Source of the DNA: Vreelandella sp042466685
GTDB taxonomy: Bacteria; Pseudomonadota; Gammaproteobacteria; Pseudomonadales; Halomonadaceae
Assembly (NCBI RefSeq): GCF_042466685.1
Contig: NZ_CP170448.1
Location: forward strand, 2,790,001-2,854,000
Length of the DNA stretch: 64,000 nt
Direction of reading: 5' to 3'
Shown here piece after piece: positions 17,639-26,207 of the stretch. The stretch's first letter is position 1, and each line of letters starts with the position of its first letter. The notes below the pieces were generated by a model. That model saw nothing but the letters and a program-made list of their open reading frames with translations, was not told the origin of the DNA and made no database searches. The translations under genes and the position numbers were made by a program.

Positions 17639-18231
17639 TAGTATTCGATCCCCTGCTGCGCTTTGACGCCACCGCGAAAGGCGTGGCGTTCGTCCTGAAC
17701 GGTGCTGATGGTATCGGCGATTTCCTGCAGCGGCGTGGCCATGGTGCGCCCGGTAATGATTACGTTTTGATGGGCGGGGCGGCGCTTAAGCGCTTCAACC
17801 ACGGGCTCGGGATCAAGATAGCCGTACTTGAACATATAGCTCATCTCGTCCAGCACGATCAGGTGATAAGCGGGATTTTCCAGCAGACCTTTGGCGACCA
17901 GCCAGGCGGCCTGGGCAGCTTCGATATCGCGCTCGCGGTTCTGGGTTTCCCAGGTAAAGCCGTGGCCCATAATGTGCCAATCAAGCTTGGGGTGATCGCG
18001 AAAGAACAGGTACTCGCCGGTTTCGCGACGACCTTTAATAAACTGAATCACCGCGCACTGCTGGCCGTGCCCCAACGAGCGCGCCATGGTGCCGAAGGCG
18101 GAGCTGCTTTTGCCCTTGCCGTTGCCTTTGAGCAGGATCAGCACGCCACGCTCTTCGGTGGCGCGGCTAATCCGCTCATCGATCACCTCTTTTTTGCGCT
18201 GCATGCGGTTTAGATGGCTAGCGTCGCTCAT
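17638..18231 (-). CDS. cobO: Corrinoid adenosyltransferase, CobO/BtuR type
   Basis: A 197-residue ATP:cob(I)alamin adenosyltransferase adding the upper 5'-deoxyadenosyl ligand. The P-loop LLKGNGKGKSSSAFGTMAR (33-51) and the downstream motifs VIQFIKG, LIVLDEMSYMFKYGYLD and NVIITGR are characteristic of the CobA/CobO/BtuR family. The N-terminal basic helix (residues 1-28) is normal for the group. It lies 20 bases after the chelatase gene and overlaps cobB. Confidence 0.95.
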   Translation of the reverse strand: MSDASHLNRMQRKKEVIDERISRATEERGVLILLKGNGKGKSSSAFGTMARSLGHGQQCAVIQFIKGRRETGEYLFFRDHPKLDWHIMGHGFTWETQNRERDIEAAQAAWLVAKGLLENPAYHLIVLDEMSYMFKYGYLDPEPVVEALKRRPAHQNVIITGRTMATPLQEIADTISTVQDERHAFRGGVKAQQGIEY

Positions 18232-18251
18232 GGGGTTTCCCCGTTAGTCGT

Positions 18252-19997
18252 TCAAAGAGGGTTTATAAAAGATGGCTTTATAAAAGAAGGCTTTCCAAAA
18301 CCAGCTGGCCAGTAGCGTGCGCCCAACTGCTGAGCAATGCGTGCCCCCTGGCCGCGCTTGACCTTGGAGTGTTCGGTATCGATTAACAAACACTCGCCTA
18401 ACGGCGCGAGATCGTCAACGGATTCCCGGCTGCGGCCATCGGTAATCAGGTAGGTACGCACCTGCAGGCCGGGCTCGCGGCGCTGCCACTGGCGAATCAG
18501 CCGTTTGGCTTCAATAATCGCTTCCCGCAGGGGGGTTCCGCCGCCGCCCTTGGCACTATCAAGAGTGTCCCGAGCGTTTTTGGGCGCCCGGCGGCGGGAG
18601 AGTATCGGCACCACTCCGCCATTACCAAATCCCAGCACCGCCACCTGCTCCCGCGCGGCGTAGGCTTGAGTCACCAGCGATTCGACCAGCCCTTTCGCCT
18701 GGCCTAACAGGCGCTGGCCCAGGGTCGAGCCGGAGGTATCCAGCAGCACCAAGTGCGCCGTCGCTTGCCCCGCCCGGGCCTTGCGCATTTTTAACTGCTG
18801 CCAGGGCCACTGGCCGCGATTGGCGATAATGGTCGCAAAGCCATCCAGTCGTGAAGTCGCCACCTGGGAACGCCCCTGGCCCAATGCACCGCCTTTGCCC
18901 GCGCTAGCGGCGGTATCGGTGTTCTTTGCCCGCTGAAAAAGGTCTTCGCTATCGGGCAGCTTCAGCGCTGGCTGGCTAATCGACGCTTGAGCCATGGGAG
19001 GCATGGCGCCCCACTGGCCCTGTTCACCGCGCTGGCTGGACGACCCGCCGCTGGGCGCGTTATTGGCTGACGACGAACCGCCCTCGCCTTGCGAAGGCGT
19101 TTGATTAGGCGGCGATGACGGGGGGTGCTGCTCAGGCGGCTGGGTACGCCGATGCGCCAGCACCCAGGGCTCAACGGTGTCGATATCCTGCGGCTCCACG
19201 CTAGCCACGCCACGCCAAGCGGCATGGGCCTGGGCAGCGCGGTGCCAGGTAACGTCGGCGCGCAGGCCTTCAACCCCGGCGGCTTCACAGCGGTTAGCAA
19301 TGGTTCGATACACCCAGGGGTCGGTGGTGATCTCCTTGAGTAAGCGCTGGGCCTTAGCAATACGCTCGGTCAGGGCGGCCTGGGCGGCCTCAAAGTGTTG
19401 CAGCGTGCCAGTAGGGTCGCGGTCAAATGCCTCCCGCTGCTGCACGATGGCAATACGCTCGTCGATGCTTATGGCGCCTTCCTGCTCAAGGCAGAGACCG
19501 AAGCGGTCGAGCAGCTGAGGGCGCAGCTCGCCTTCGTCGGGGTTCATGGTGCCGATCAGGCTAAAGCGCGCCGGGTGGGAGTGGCTAATGCCATCGCGCT
19601 CGACAATATTGGTGCCGCTGGCGGCCACATCCAGCAACAAATCAACCAGGGTATCCGGCAGCAGATTGACTTCATCCACATAGAGCACCCCACCGTCGGC
19701 TTTCGCCAGCAGCCCCGCATGAAAGGTGGCTTCGCCATCGGCCAGCACCTTCTGCAGATCCAGACTGCCAACCAGTCGATCTTCGCTGGCACCCAGCGGC
19801 AGAGTCACAAAAGGAGCGCGCTGCCCTTCGCTATCGCCAGGCAAAATAGCGGCCAGCGCCCGGGCTAAAGTCGACTTGGCGCTGCCTCTTGGCCCGCTAA
19901 TCAACACCCCGCCGATACGCGGATTAATGGCGTTAAGGAGAAGCGCGGTTTTCAGCGCTTCCTGGCCAACCACCGCCGCAAAGGGAAACTCACTCAC
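18252..19997 (-). CDS. Fused ChlI/ChlD-like AAA+ and VWA chelatase subunit
   Basis: About 581 residues. The N-terminal AAA+ domain has Walker A LISGPRGSAKSTLARAL (about 32-48), Walker B GVLYVDEVNLLPD (about 103-115) and GTMNPDEGELRPQL (about 149-162). A proline/serine-rich linker (about 283-330) joins a C-terminal von Willebrand A domain with the MIDAS motif LLDTSGST. This architecture fits the magnesium-chelatase I and D subunits in one chain. Next to cobN, it probably supplies the ATPase for cobalt insertion in place of CobS/CobT. I chose the GTG at 19997 because GGGAG is correctly spaced to it; a GTG at 20003 abuts the GGGAG. The last residues contain a short duplicated PSFI motif. Confidence 0.88.
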   Translation of the reverse strand: MSEFPFAAVVGQEALKTALLLNAINPRIGGVLISGPRGSAKSTLARALAAILPGDSEGQRAPFVTLPLGASEDRLVGSLDLQKVLADGEATFHAGLLAKADGGVLYVDEVNLLPDTLVDLLLDVAASGTNIVERDGISHSHPARFSLIGTMNPDEGELRPQLLDRFGLCLEQEGAISIDERIAIVQQREAFDRDPTGTLQHFEAAQAALTERIAKAQRLLKEITTDPWVYRTIANRCEAAGVEGLRADVTWHRAAQAHAAWRGVASVEPQDIDTVEPWVLAHRRTQPPEQHPPSSPPNQTPSQGEGGSSSANNAPSGGSSSQRGEQGQWGAMPPMAQASISQPALKLPDSEDLFQRAKNTDTAASAGKGGALGQGRSQVATSRLDGFATIIANRGQWPWQQLKMRKARAGQATAHLVLLDTSGSTLGQRLLGQAKGLVESLVTQAYAAREQVAVLGFGNGGVVPILSRRRAPKNARDTLDSAKGGGGTPLREAIIEAKRLIRQWQRREPGLQVRTYLITDGRSRESVDDLAPLGECLLIDTEHSKVKRGQGARIAQQLGARYWPAGFGKPSFIKPSFINPL

Positions 19998-20003
19998 CGG
20001 CAC

Positions 20004-20321
20004 CTCCCGTGCTGGCCAAGCCCGCTAACCGGCCACTAGGAGCCAACTGACCATGGGAGCGTGGGACTTGAATATGATTCATGGTAACTAGCAGAGTGAT
20101 AATAAAACCATTCATAAAAAAGTGGGAATTTAAAAGGGATTCAGTATAGAGGAAGGCATGCCGGCGAGGCCAATTTGTTCCGCTACCATGAGCCGTACTG
20201 GTTTAAAAGCTCATTATACTTACCTGTACACTTTCATATTACGGTGAGTCACTTTAAGCTAATACTAATTAACCGTCAGTAAAGATGATATGAATTCTTA
20301 AAGGATCAAAGGAGACAGGGA
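20004..20321. other. Divergent intergenic region before the cob run and the PAAR effector
   Basis: About 320 bases separate the first cob gene (minus) from the effector (plus). The middle is AT-rich and could hold promoters in both directions, but I see no clear paired -35/-10 boxes. Unlike the uptake genes, there is no recognisable cobalamin riboswitch here. The right end carries AAAGGAGACAGGGAGTG, the ribosome site and GTG start of the effector. Confidence 0.5.
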
Positions 20322-22079
20322 GTGAGTAAGAAAATTGTCGTCGTGGGTGATATAGGCACAGATCACGAGGGCTTTCCCCCCTCACCGGTCACCGCTGGCT
20401 CGCCGGATGTTTTTGTTGATAGCAAACCCGTAGGACGGGTGGGTGACCCTCTGGAAGCCCACGCCAAGCCTAACCATCCTCCTCACCCCCGCTCTATCGC
20501 CAGTGGTTCAACCACCGTACTTATCAACGGCAGGCCCGCCGCCCTCACCGGAGGCTCAGTCGATTGTGGTGGCGTCACTATAGGCAGTGGCAGTGTCATC
20601 ATCGGCGATGATCAAATAGCGACGCCCTCTCGCTCTCTGCAAGGAGCTGCGGCTGCGACGGCATTGCACGCTAATTCCAGCAGTGCTAGCGCTCACCAAT
20701 CAGCCGCCATTGATGCTCGCCTCAACCAATCAATGCTTCCCCTTACTGCTCGGCAGCCAGGAGCCAGCGCACTGCACAATGGTCAGGGAGGGCCAGCCAG
20801 TGCAAGTAATTCGTCGCAATCCCAAGCGACAAATGAGGAAGAAGACTCATCCAGAACCCTACGGCTGGGGGTGTTCTTCGACGGCACTGGCAACCATATG
20901 CAGAACGACCTACGGCTAACGGATCGGGATATTACCAATGTGGCTCGATTGTACGACCTTTACCGTGACTTAGGCTCTGGAGGAACCGAGCAAAGTATAT
21001 ATATTCCTGGCCCCGGCACGGTGGACGGAGAAGCCACAGCTGATGGCTTTGATGCCCCAGAAGATAGCTGGGGACTAGCATTGGGAATAGGAGCCACAGG
21101 GGGACATTCGAGAATTGAGATGGCTCTGCAACAGCTTCGAACTATTGTAGAAGATACCTCAGCATCTGAAGTGATTATTGATGTATTTGGATTTAGTCGA
21201 GGCGCCGCACTGGCCCGGCACTTCGTCAATCTTATCAATTCCTGGCCTGCGACCATCCATGTACCTCAACTTAACTGGTGGCGGCGTCCGGTCATAGAGT
21301 TTCGGGAAGTGACTGCTTTTCCTCAAGGCGTTAACGCTAGCGTTGGGTTTGTCGGGCTGTTTGATACAGTGGGCAGTTTTTACTTTCCTGGTAACGAGCA
21401 GAACCTTGATTTCAACCTGCACCTGGGTGCCCATAGCGCCGAGCAGGTTGTTCATCTAACCGCCTTTCATGAAATTCGCACAAACTTTCCACTGTCAAAA
21501 ATAAGTGGGGCTAGCGGCGGCCTGCCCGGCAACTTTATAGAAGAGGCCTTACCGGGGGTTCATTCCGATGTGGGCGGGGGCTATGAGAACCCTGAAGTTG
21601 ACTTCCAAAACTATGAGCTGTTTGAAGTAAGGCGGTATCAGGGACATGGTCTTAACCCTCGAACAATTCAGTCTGCCCAGCATAAGATTGCGGAACTAAA
21701 CGCCGCAGACTCAAGAAACATTCAGCCACGAGTGGAAGGAAGCGATGTTATCGCCGAGGAACGACGCCCTACCCGCAAGGAGTTGTCTTACTACGCCTTG
21801 CATAAAATGTACGATTACGCGGTTACTGCAGGCGTGCCTTTTAGGGCGATGGGAGATTCCTATAATATACCCGATAAGTTACTAGAGGCTCTTGATCAGT
21901 GGCAGGCGGCCGGTGGCAACTTGGCAAATGCTCGTGATTATCTTTATGACTATATTCATACCTCTTACCGCATCGGTGACATTGCTCATAGGCCAGAGCC
22001 GAATCGGGTACGGCGCTTTTTCCTAAGCAGTTCTCAGCATGCAGCACAACCACAAGGCCTGGTGAGTCATGGCGGCTAA
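20322..22079 (+). CDS. PAAR-domain T6SS effector with Tle1-like (DUF2235) phospholipase domain
   Basis: A 585-residue protein. Residues 1-95 form a PAAR spike-tip domain: repeated GDIGTDHEGFPPSPVTAGS, VGRVGDPLEAH, HPRSIASGSTTVLINGRPA and GGVTIGSGSVIIGD, without a signal peptide. A low-complexity Ala/Ser linker (96-175) follows. Residues 180-500 are DUF2235/Tle1-like: LGVFFDGTGNHMQNDL, then IIDVFGFSRGAALARHF carrying the GFSRG nucleophile elbow, VGLFDTVGSF, and LPGVHSDVGGGY with the likely late catalytic residues. Proteins of this type ride on the VgrG tip and hydrolyse phospholipids of rival cells. It starts at GTG after GGAG. No other T6SS gene is in the window. Confidence 0.87.
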   Translation: MSKKIVVVGDIGTDHEGFPPSPVTAGSPDVFVDSKPVGRVGDPLEAHAKPNHPPHPRSIASGSTTVLINGRPAALTGGSVDCGGVTIGSGSVIIGDDQIATPSRSLQGAAAATALHANSSSASAHQSAAIDARLNQSMLPLTARQPGASALHNGQGGPASASNSSQSQATNEEEDSSRTLRLGVFFDGTGNHMQNDLRLTDRDITNVARLYDLYRDLGSGGTEQSIYIPGPGTVDGEATADGFDAPEDSWGLALGIGATGGHSRIEMALQQLRTIVEDTSASEVIIDVFGFSRGAALARHFVNLINSWPATIHVPQLNWWRRPVIEFREVTAFPQGVNASVGFVGLFDTVGSFYFPGNEQNLDFNLHLGAHSAEQVVHLTAFHEIRTNFPLSKISGASGGLPGNFIEEALPGVHSDVGGGYENPEVDFQNYELFEVRRYQGHGLNPRTIQSAQHKIAELNAADSRNIQPRVEGSDVIAEERRPTRKELSYYALHKMYDYAVTAGVPFRAMGDSYNIPDKLLEALDQWQAAGGNLANARDYLYDYIHTSYRIGDIAHRPEPNRVRRFFLSSSQHAAQPQGLVSHGG

Positions 22080-22668
22080 ATCTTCGATGCTTCGAACCTT
22101 GCTAGTAGCCTTATGCCTAGCCCTAATCACCGCGTGTTCCGGCGAACCCCATAAATATAATTTTGTTATTTCAGTGGCCGGCGGCCCTAACGGCTGGCCT
22201 GTTTGGGTCGAAGATCTCACATTTAACAATGCCTGGAGTGCTCCTGCAGGCATTATCGAAGGCGGCTTTGACCACAATCCCCCTGGAGGGGCACTGGTGG
22301 TATTGTCGTCGCCAAAGGCAGTTCCCGATTCAGTGCAGGCTCGCTGGTTTTCACATAGAACCCAAGCCTTTTACCAGATCGATCTTTCGCTTCCAGAAGA
22401 CTTTAGTGACCGTGTTGATGACTGGTACCAGAAGTACCCCGAACCCAAATACGGACACTACTTAATTGTTGGTTTTTCCGGAAAAGGTGAAGCCCTTGTT
22501 TGGTGGCGGGCCAGATGCATGGATTGTGGCTATGATCGCAGTGAGGATTTCAGCACCCCCATCGTTGAAAATGCACAAGCGTCCGTTGTGGAAGGCGACC
22601 CAAGTCGATACCGAAGCCAAACCGAACAGTTTGTTAACGAGGGACTCTTTCCCAGGCCTGAGGAGTAA
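22069..22668 (+). CDS. DUF2931 lipoprotein, probable Tle1 immunity protein
   Basis: A 199-residue protein with a lipoprotein signal: MLRTLLVALCLALITAC, with the lipobox ITAC placing the modified cysteine near residue 23. After it comes a mainly beta, tryptophan-rich domain (PNGWPVWVEDL, RWFSHRTQAFYQIDL, KYGHYLIVGFSGKGEALVWW) resembling DUF2931. DUF2931 lipoproteins often follow Tle1-type effector genes and are thought to neutralise them in the periplasm. The ATG lies inside the last codons of the effector gene (11-base overlap), so the pair is translationally coupled. Confidence 0.78.
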   Translation: MAAKSSMLRTLLVALCLALITACSGEPHKYNFVISVAGGPNGWPVWVEDLTFNNAWSAPAGIIEGGFDHNPPGGALVVLSSPKAVPDSVQARWFSHRTQAFYQIDLSLPEDFSDRVDDWYQKYPEPKYGHYLIVGFSGKGEALVWWRARCMDCGYDRSEDFSTPIVENAQASVVEGDPSRYRSQTEQFVNEGLFPRPEE

Positions 22669-23089
22669 TGGTGACTAAACCACCCCCTGCAAGGCGTCAC
22701 ATCCAGATCATGTATATTGCTTAACAAAAGTGACTGACTGTATATGGGGGCACCATTGTGTGCTCTGCGCGGGCAGTGCACGTTTTAATTGTTTTCAGGG
22801 CCATTAGCAACCAGCATTGAGAAGCTGTCCAACCATGAGGTCGATACCCTTACTGCTCCAGGTCAGGCGGCATGGTGTTGATCAGCTCAATGCCTGGTGA
22901 TATCTGCCCGCAAACCTTCAACGGCCGCAGCACCGCCGGCTCGCTCGCAAACTGCGACTTGTAGGCTTAAGAATGCCGCTGGATTTTTACACGCCTTAAA
23001 AATAAAATGTTATAACATTACTATAATGACGGGTTTCATAAGATCCTTAGGCTTTGTGTTGTTCGCTCCCCCCCCTGCCACCTAGAATG
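22669..23089 (+). other. Gene-free region before the first cobalamin riboswitch
   Basis: About 420 bases with no convincing gene on either strand. The left half contains only broken frames that may be decayed coding sequence. The right end is AT-rich and carries the palindrome and possible promoter described separately. Confidence 0.4.
23006..23027 (+). promoter_or_regulatory. Possible promoter -10 with overlapping 14-bp palindrome
   Basis: AATGTTATAACATT at 23006-23019 is a perfect palindrome. It is followed two bases later by TATAAT (23022-23027), about 65 bases before the riboswitch. A -35 box at normal spacing is poor (AAAATA). The placement between -35 and -10 suggests an operator. The sequence resembles half of the Zur consensus (TGTTATA), but that likeness is loose. 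Confidence 0.45.
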
Positions 23090-23256
23090 GCCAGTGTCGG
23101 TGTTCCCCACGGAACTTAATAGAGAATCCGCCGCGGCTTGCCGCGAAACGGAACTGCCCCCGCAACTGTAGGCGGCGAGCGATGCTCTTTGATGCCACTG
23201 GACACATTGTCTGGGAAGGCGAGCTAGCCATGACCCGTCAGTCAGGAGAACTGCCG
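23090..23256 (+). ncRNA. Cobalamin riboswitch (AdoCbl class)
   Basis: The region contains the ordered conserved blocks of the cobalamin riboswitch: GGTGTTCC (23099-23106), GGAACTGCCCCCGCAACTGT (23150-23169), GCCACTG (23194-23200), TGGGAAGGC (23212-23220), and TCAGTCAGGAGAACTGCC (23238-23255), the last being the B12-box region. It ends about 80 bases before the binding-protein start, so binding of cobalamin should reduce expression of the following importer genes, probably at the ribosome site. Confidence 0.92.
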
Positions 23257-23336
23257 ATATATTACTTACATCGAGCGAAGTGGCTCGGTCGGTATTTTCT
23301 GGCCGAATGCGGAGCTCATCATGCACGGGAGTGTAC

Positions 23337-24353
23337 ATGATGTTGAGATTGACCACGGCCATCGCCGCGAGCGCTGTTGGCCTTGCCCAGGCGGCTTACG
23401 CCTCCACCGACTACCCGCTTACGCTAACCAACTGCGGCGTAGAGATCAGCGTGGCGTCGCCCCCGGAGCGAACGGTGACTGTAGGCCAGTCAGCCACGGA
23501 GATTCTCTATTCGCTGGGGCTCACTGATCGAGTGAATGGCACCTCGGTTTGGTTCAACCCGGTTCTTCCCCAGTTTACTGAGGCCAATGAAACGATCGAG
23601 CGGATCGCCAACGATGACCCAAGCTTCGAGGCCGTGGTCAATAAACGGCCCGAGCTGGTGGCGGTACAGTACGAGTGGCACATAGGCCCCACCGGCAGTG
23701 TCGCTACCCGTGAGCAGTTTCATGAGCTGGGTATTAACACCTTTATTATGCCCGCCGACTGCGATACCAAGGATAACTCTACCGGCGGCGACGGTACCCG
23801 CACGGCCGCTTTCTCCACGGATTCGATCTATAAGGGAATCACCGAACTAGCACAGATTTATGATGTGCAAGACGCTGGCGAGGCGCTTGTAGCCGACCTG
23901 ATCGACCGCGAAGAGCGTGCTATTGCCCTGGCGAGCAGCCTTGATTTGCCGGAAGATCTGTCAGCGGCATTCTGGTTCTCCTCGACAGACCTGGGGGTTA
24001 GCCCCTTCGTTGCGGGTCAGCTCGGCGCGCCGGGCTATATGATGGACAAGCTCGGTATTCGCAATGTGATCGAGTCTGATGAGGAGTGGCCCACGGTGGG
24101 CTGGGAGAGCATCGCCAGGGCTGACCCCGATGTGCTCGTGATCGCCAACATGGATCGCCGCCGCTTTCCCGCCGACGACATTGAAGCCAAGCGTGAGTTT
24201 CTGCGCAGTGACCCGGTCACTCGCGAGATGAGCGCGGTTAAAAATAATCGCATCGTCGAGATGGATGCCCATGCCATGAGCGCCACGATGCGCACTATTT
24301 ACGGCCTTGAATCGTTGGCCGAGGCGCTAGCGACAATGGCATTTGACGAATGA
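23337..24353 (+). CDS. Cobalamin-type ABC transporter substrate-binding protein (system 1)
   Basis: About 338 residues starting at the ATG at 23337 (an adjacent ATG at 23340 is equally possible), preceded by GGGAG. The signal peptide is MMLRLTTAIAASAVGLAQAAYA. The mature protein is a class III (BtuF/FhuD-like) binding protein: PPERTVTVGQSATEILYSLG near 42-61 and lobes joined by a long helix. It is the first gene after the riboswitch and overlaps the permease gene by 4 bases (ATGA). A corrinoid is the most likely ligand given the riboswitch; iron-siderophore binding is the alternative from family alone. Confidence 0.85.
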   Translation: MMLRLTTAIAASAVGLAQAAYASTDYPLTLTNCGVEISVASPPERTVTVGQSATEILYSLGLTDRVNGTSVWFNPVLPQFTEANETIERIANDDPSFEAVVNKRPELVAVQYEWHIGPTGSVATREQFHELGINTFIMPADCDTKDNSTGGDGTRTAAFSTDSIYKGITELAQIYDVQDAGEALVADLIDREERAIALASSLDLPEDLSAAFWFSSTDLGVSPFVAGQLGAPGYMMDKLGIRNVIESDEEWPTVGWESIARADPDVLVIANMDRRRFPADDIEAKREFLRSDPVTREMSAVKNNRIVEMDAHAMSATMRTIYGLESLAEALATMAFDE

Positions 24354-25414
24354 GCATTGCGTTAACGCGGCTATCATCGGCAGGCTTTGGGCTACGCTGG
24401 CTCTGGATAACGCCGCTTGTGCTCGTGGCGGCACTGATTGCAGGCACCGCCATTGGTGAGACGCCGATTCCGGTTGATACCATTCTCAAAGTACTCGCCA
24501 ATCAGCTACTGGGCGCGGATTATGCGGTTGACCGGATCGATGCAGGCATTATCTGGAACTACCGGCTTAGCCGCGCCGTGGTCGCTGCCTGCTGTGGTAC
24601 CAGCTTGGCGCTGGCGGGGGTCGTGCTTCAGGCGCTGCTGCGAAATCCTTTAGCCGACCCCTACCTAATGGGCATTTCCGCTGGGGCCTCTACCGGTGCG
24701 GTGGCCGTGGCCGTCGCTGGCATTGGCGCGGGGGCGCTTTCGCTCTCCCTGGGTGCCTTTGTGGGTGCCCTTCTCGCCTTTGGCATCGTGGTGATACTCG
24801 CCCATGCGGCCAATAGCGGTGTAGGTGGTGGCCGCGGCGTTCAGGCTGCGGGAGCGATTATTCTGGCAGGCATCGCAGGATCACAGCTGTTCAATGCGCT
24901 GACTGCTTTTATCATTACCAAATCAGCAAGCGCCGAGCAGGCCCGGGGCATTATGTTTTGGCTGATGGGCAATCTCTCTGGGGTGCGCTGGGCCGATGTC
25001 ACCTTGGCCGTGCCTGCCGCGCTATTCGGGCTGCTGGTTTGCCTGTGGCACCGGCGCTCTCTGGATGCGTTTACCTTCGGTGCCGACAGCGCCGCCTCCA
25101 TGGGCATAGCAGTGCGCCCGGTGCGTGGCATGCTGATTATCGCCATGGCGCTGGTCACAGCGGTAATGGTCTCTATCGTGGGAGCGATTGGCTTTGTTGG
25201 GCTGGTGATTCCCCATGCCATGCGTTTTATTGTGGGTAGCCGTCATACCCGGCTGGTACCAGCGACCGCCTTAGCGGGCGCGGTGTTTTTGATTGGTTCC
25301 GATATTTTTTCCCGGGTGCTGGTGTCCGGCCAGGTACTTCCCATTGGGGTGATTACCTCGCTGATCGGCGCGCCGGCTTTTGCGTTGATTCTGGTGCGTG
25401 GCAAGAGGTCTTAA
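24350..25414 (+). CDS. FecCD/BtuC-type ABC transporter permease (system 1)
   Basis: A 354-residue inner-membrane permease with about nine to ten hydrophobic segments. Family signatures are LRNPLADPYLMGISAGASTGA (about residues 97-117), the segment ending in VSIVGAIGFVGLVIPHAMRF near 275-295, and a C-terminal ALILVRGKRS. It should dimerise and pair with the following ATPase. Start ATG overlaps the binding-protein stop; its TAA overlaps the ATPase ATG by one base (TAATG). Confidence 0.9.
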   Translation: MSIALTRLSSAGFGLRWLWITPLVLVAALIAGTAIGETPIPVDTILKVLANQLLGADYAVDRIDAGIIWNYRLSRAVVAACCGTSLALAGVVLQALLRNPLADPYLMGISAGASTGAVAVAVAGIGAGALSLSLGAFVGALLAFGIVVILAHAANSGVGGGRGVQAAGAIILAGIAGSQLFNALTAFIITKSASAEQARGIMFWLMGNLSGVRWADVTLAVPAALFGLLVCLWHRRSLDAFTFGADSAASMGIAVRPVRGMLIIAMALVTAVMVSIVGAIGFVGLVIPHAMRFIVGSRHTRLVPATALAGAVFLIGSDIFSRVLVSGQVLPIGVITSLIGAPAFALILVRGKRS

Positions 25415-26178
25415 TGCGATTATCTGCTGAACAGCTCGCTTGGTCAGTGCATGGCACGCCACTGCTTAGCGACGTCAATCTCACCGTCGAGCCCGGCCAA
25501 ACCTTTGGCCTGGTGGGGCCGAACGGCTCGGGCAAAACGTCGCTACTTCGCCTGTTGGCGGGCTTGAACAAACCCAAGTCAGGACAGGTGCTGATAGGTA
25601 GCCAGCCCCTGCACAACCTCAAGCAACGGGCGATTGCTCAGTCTATCGCCTTAGTCGAGCAGCAGGCCGACACCACCGATAGAATTAGCGTGCGTGACGT
25701 AGTGGCGCTGGGCCGGACGCCCTTTCTTACCGCGTTGCGCCCCTGGTCAACAGAAGATGATGCCATTGTGGTTCAGGCGCTGGTAGATGTCGATATGGTG
25801 CATATGGCGGATCGGCTTTGGCACACGCTCTCTGGCGGCGAGCGCCAGCGGGTACATATTGCCCGTGCGCTGGCTCAAAAGCCTAAAATCCTGCTACTGG
25901 ATGAACCCACCAACCATTTGGATATTCGTCATCAGCTGTCGATTCTTGAATTGGTCAGGCAGTTGCCGATCACGGTGATTATCTCGCTGCACGACCTTAA
26001 CCAAGCCATGGAGTGTGACCGCATCGGCGTGATGGATGGTGGCCGCCTGATCGACAGCGGCCACCCTAATGAAGTACTCACCACCAGCAGGCTACAGCAG
26101 ACTTTTGGGGTATATACCCATGTGGTCGATGATCCTGTGGACGGCAAACAGATCATGCGTTTTCGCAGTGCAGTTTAG
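25414..26178 (+). CDS. BtuD/FecE-type ABC transporter ATPase (system 1)
   Basis: A 254-residue ATPase. Walker A is GPNGSGKTS (about 34-42), the Q-loop lies near VEQQADTTDR, the signature is LSGGERQRVHIARALAQ (about 139-155), Walker B is ILLLDEPTNHLD, and the H-loop is in ISLHDLNQAM. It completes the riboswitch-controlled binding protein-permease-ATPase unit. It converges with the Yip1-type gene 29 bases downstream; I see no clear terminator there. Confidence 0.92.
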   Translation: MRLSAEQLAWSVHGTPLLSDVNLTVEPGQTFGLVGPNGSGKTSLLRLLAGLNKPKSGQVLIGSQPLHNLKQRAIAQSIALVEQQADTTDRISVRDVVALGRTPFLTALRPWSTEDDAIVVQALVDVDMVHMADRLWHTLSGGERQRVHIARALAQKPKILLLDEPTNHLDIRHQLSILELVRQLPITVIISLHDLNQAMECDRIGVMDGGRLIDSGHPNEVLTTSRLQQTFGVYTHVVDDPVDGKQIMRFRSAV

Positions 26179-26207
26179 TTGGATAGGCAGCTCACAATAG
26201 CGTCCAT

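Noticed and set aside
22690..22900. Possible decayed transposase tail on the minus strand
   Set aside because: Short stretches look coding-like but contain stops and frame changes, and I could not match them to a specific family with confidence.
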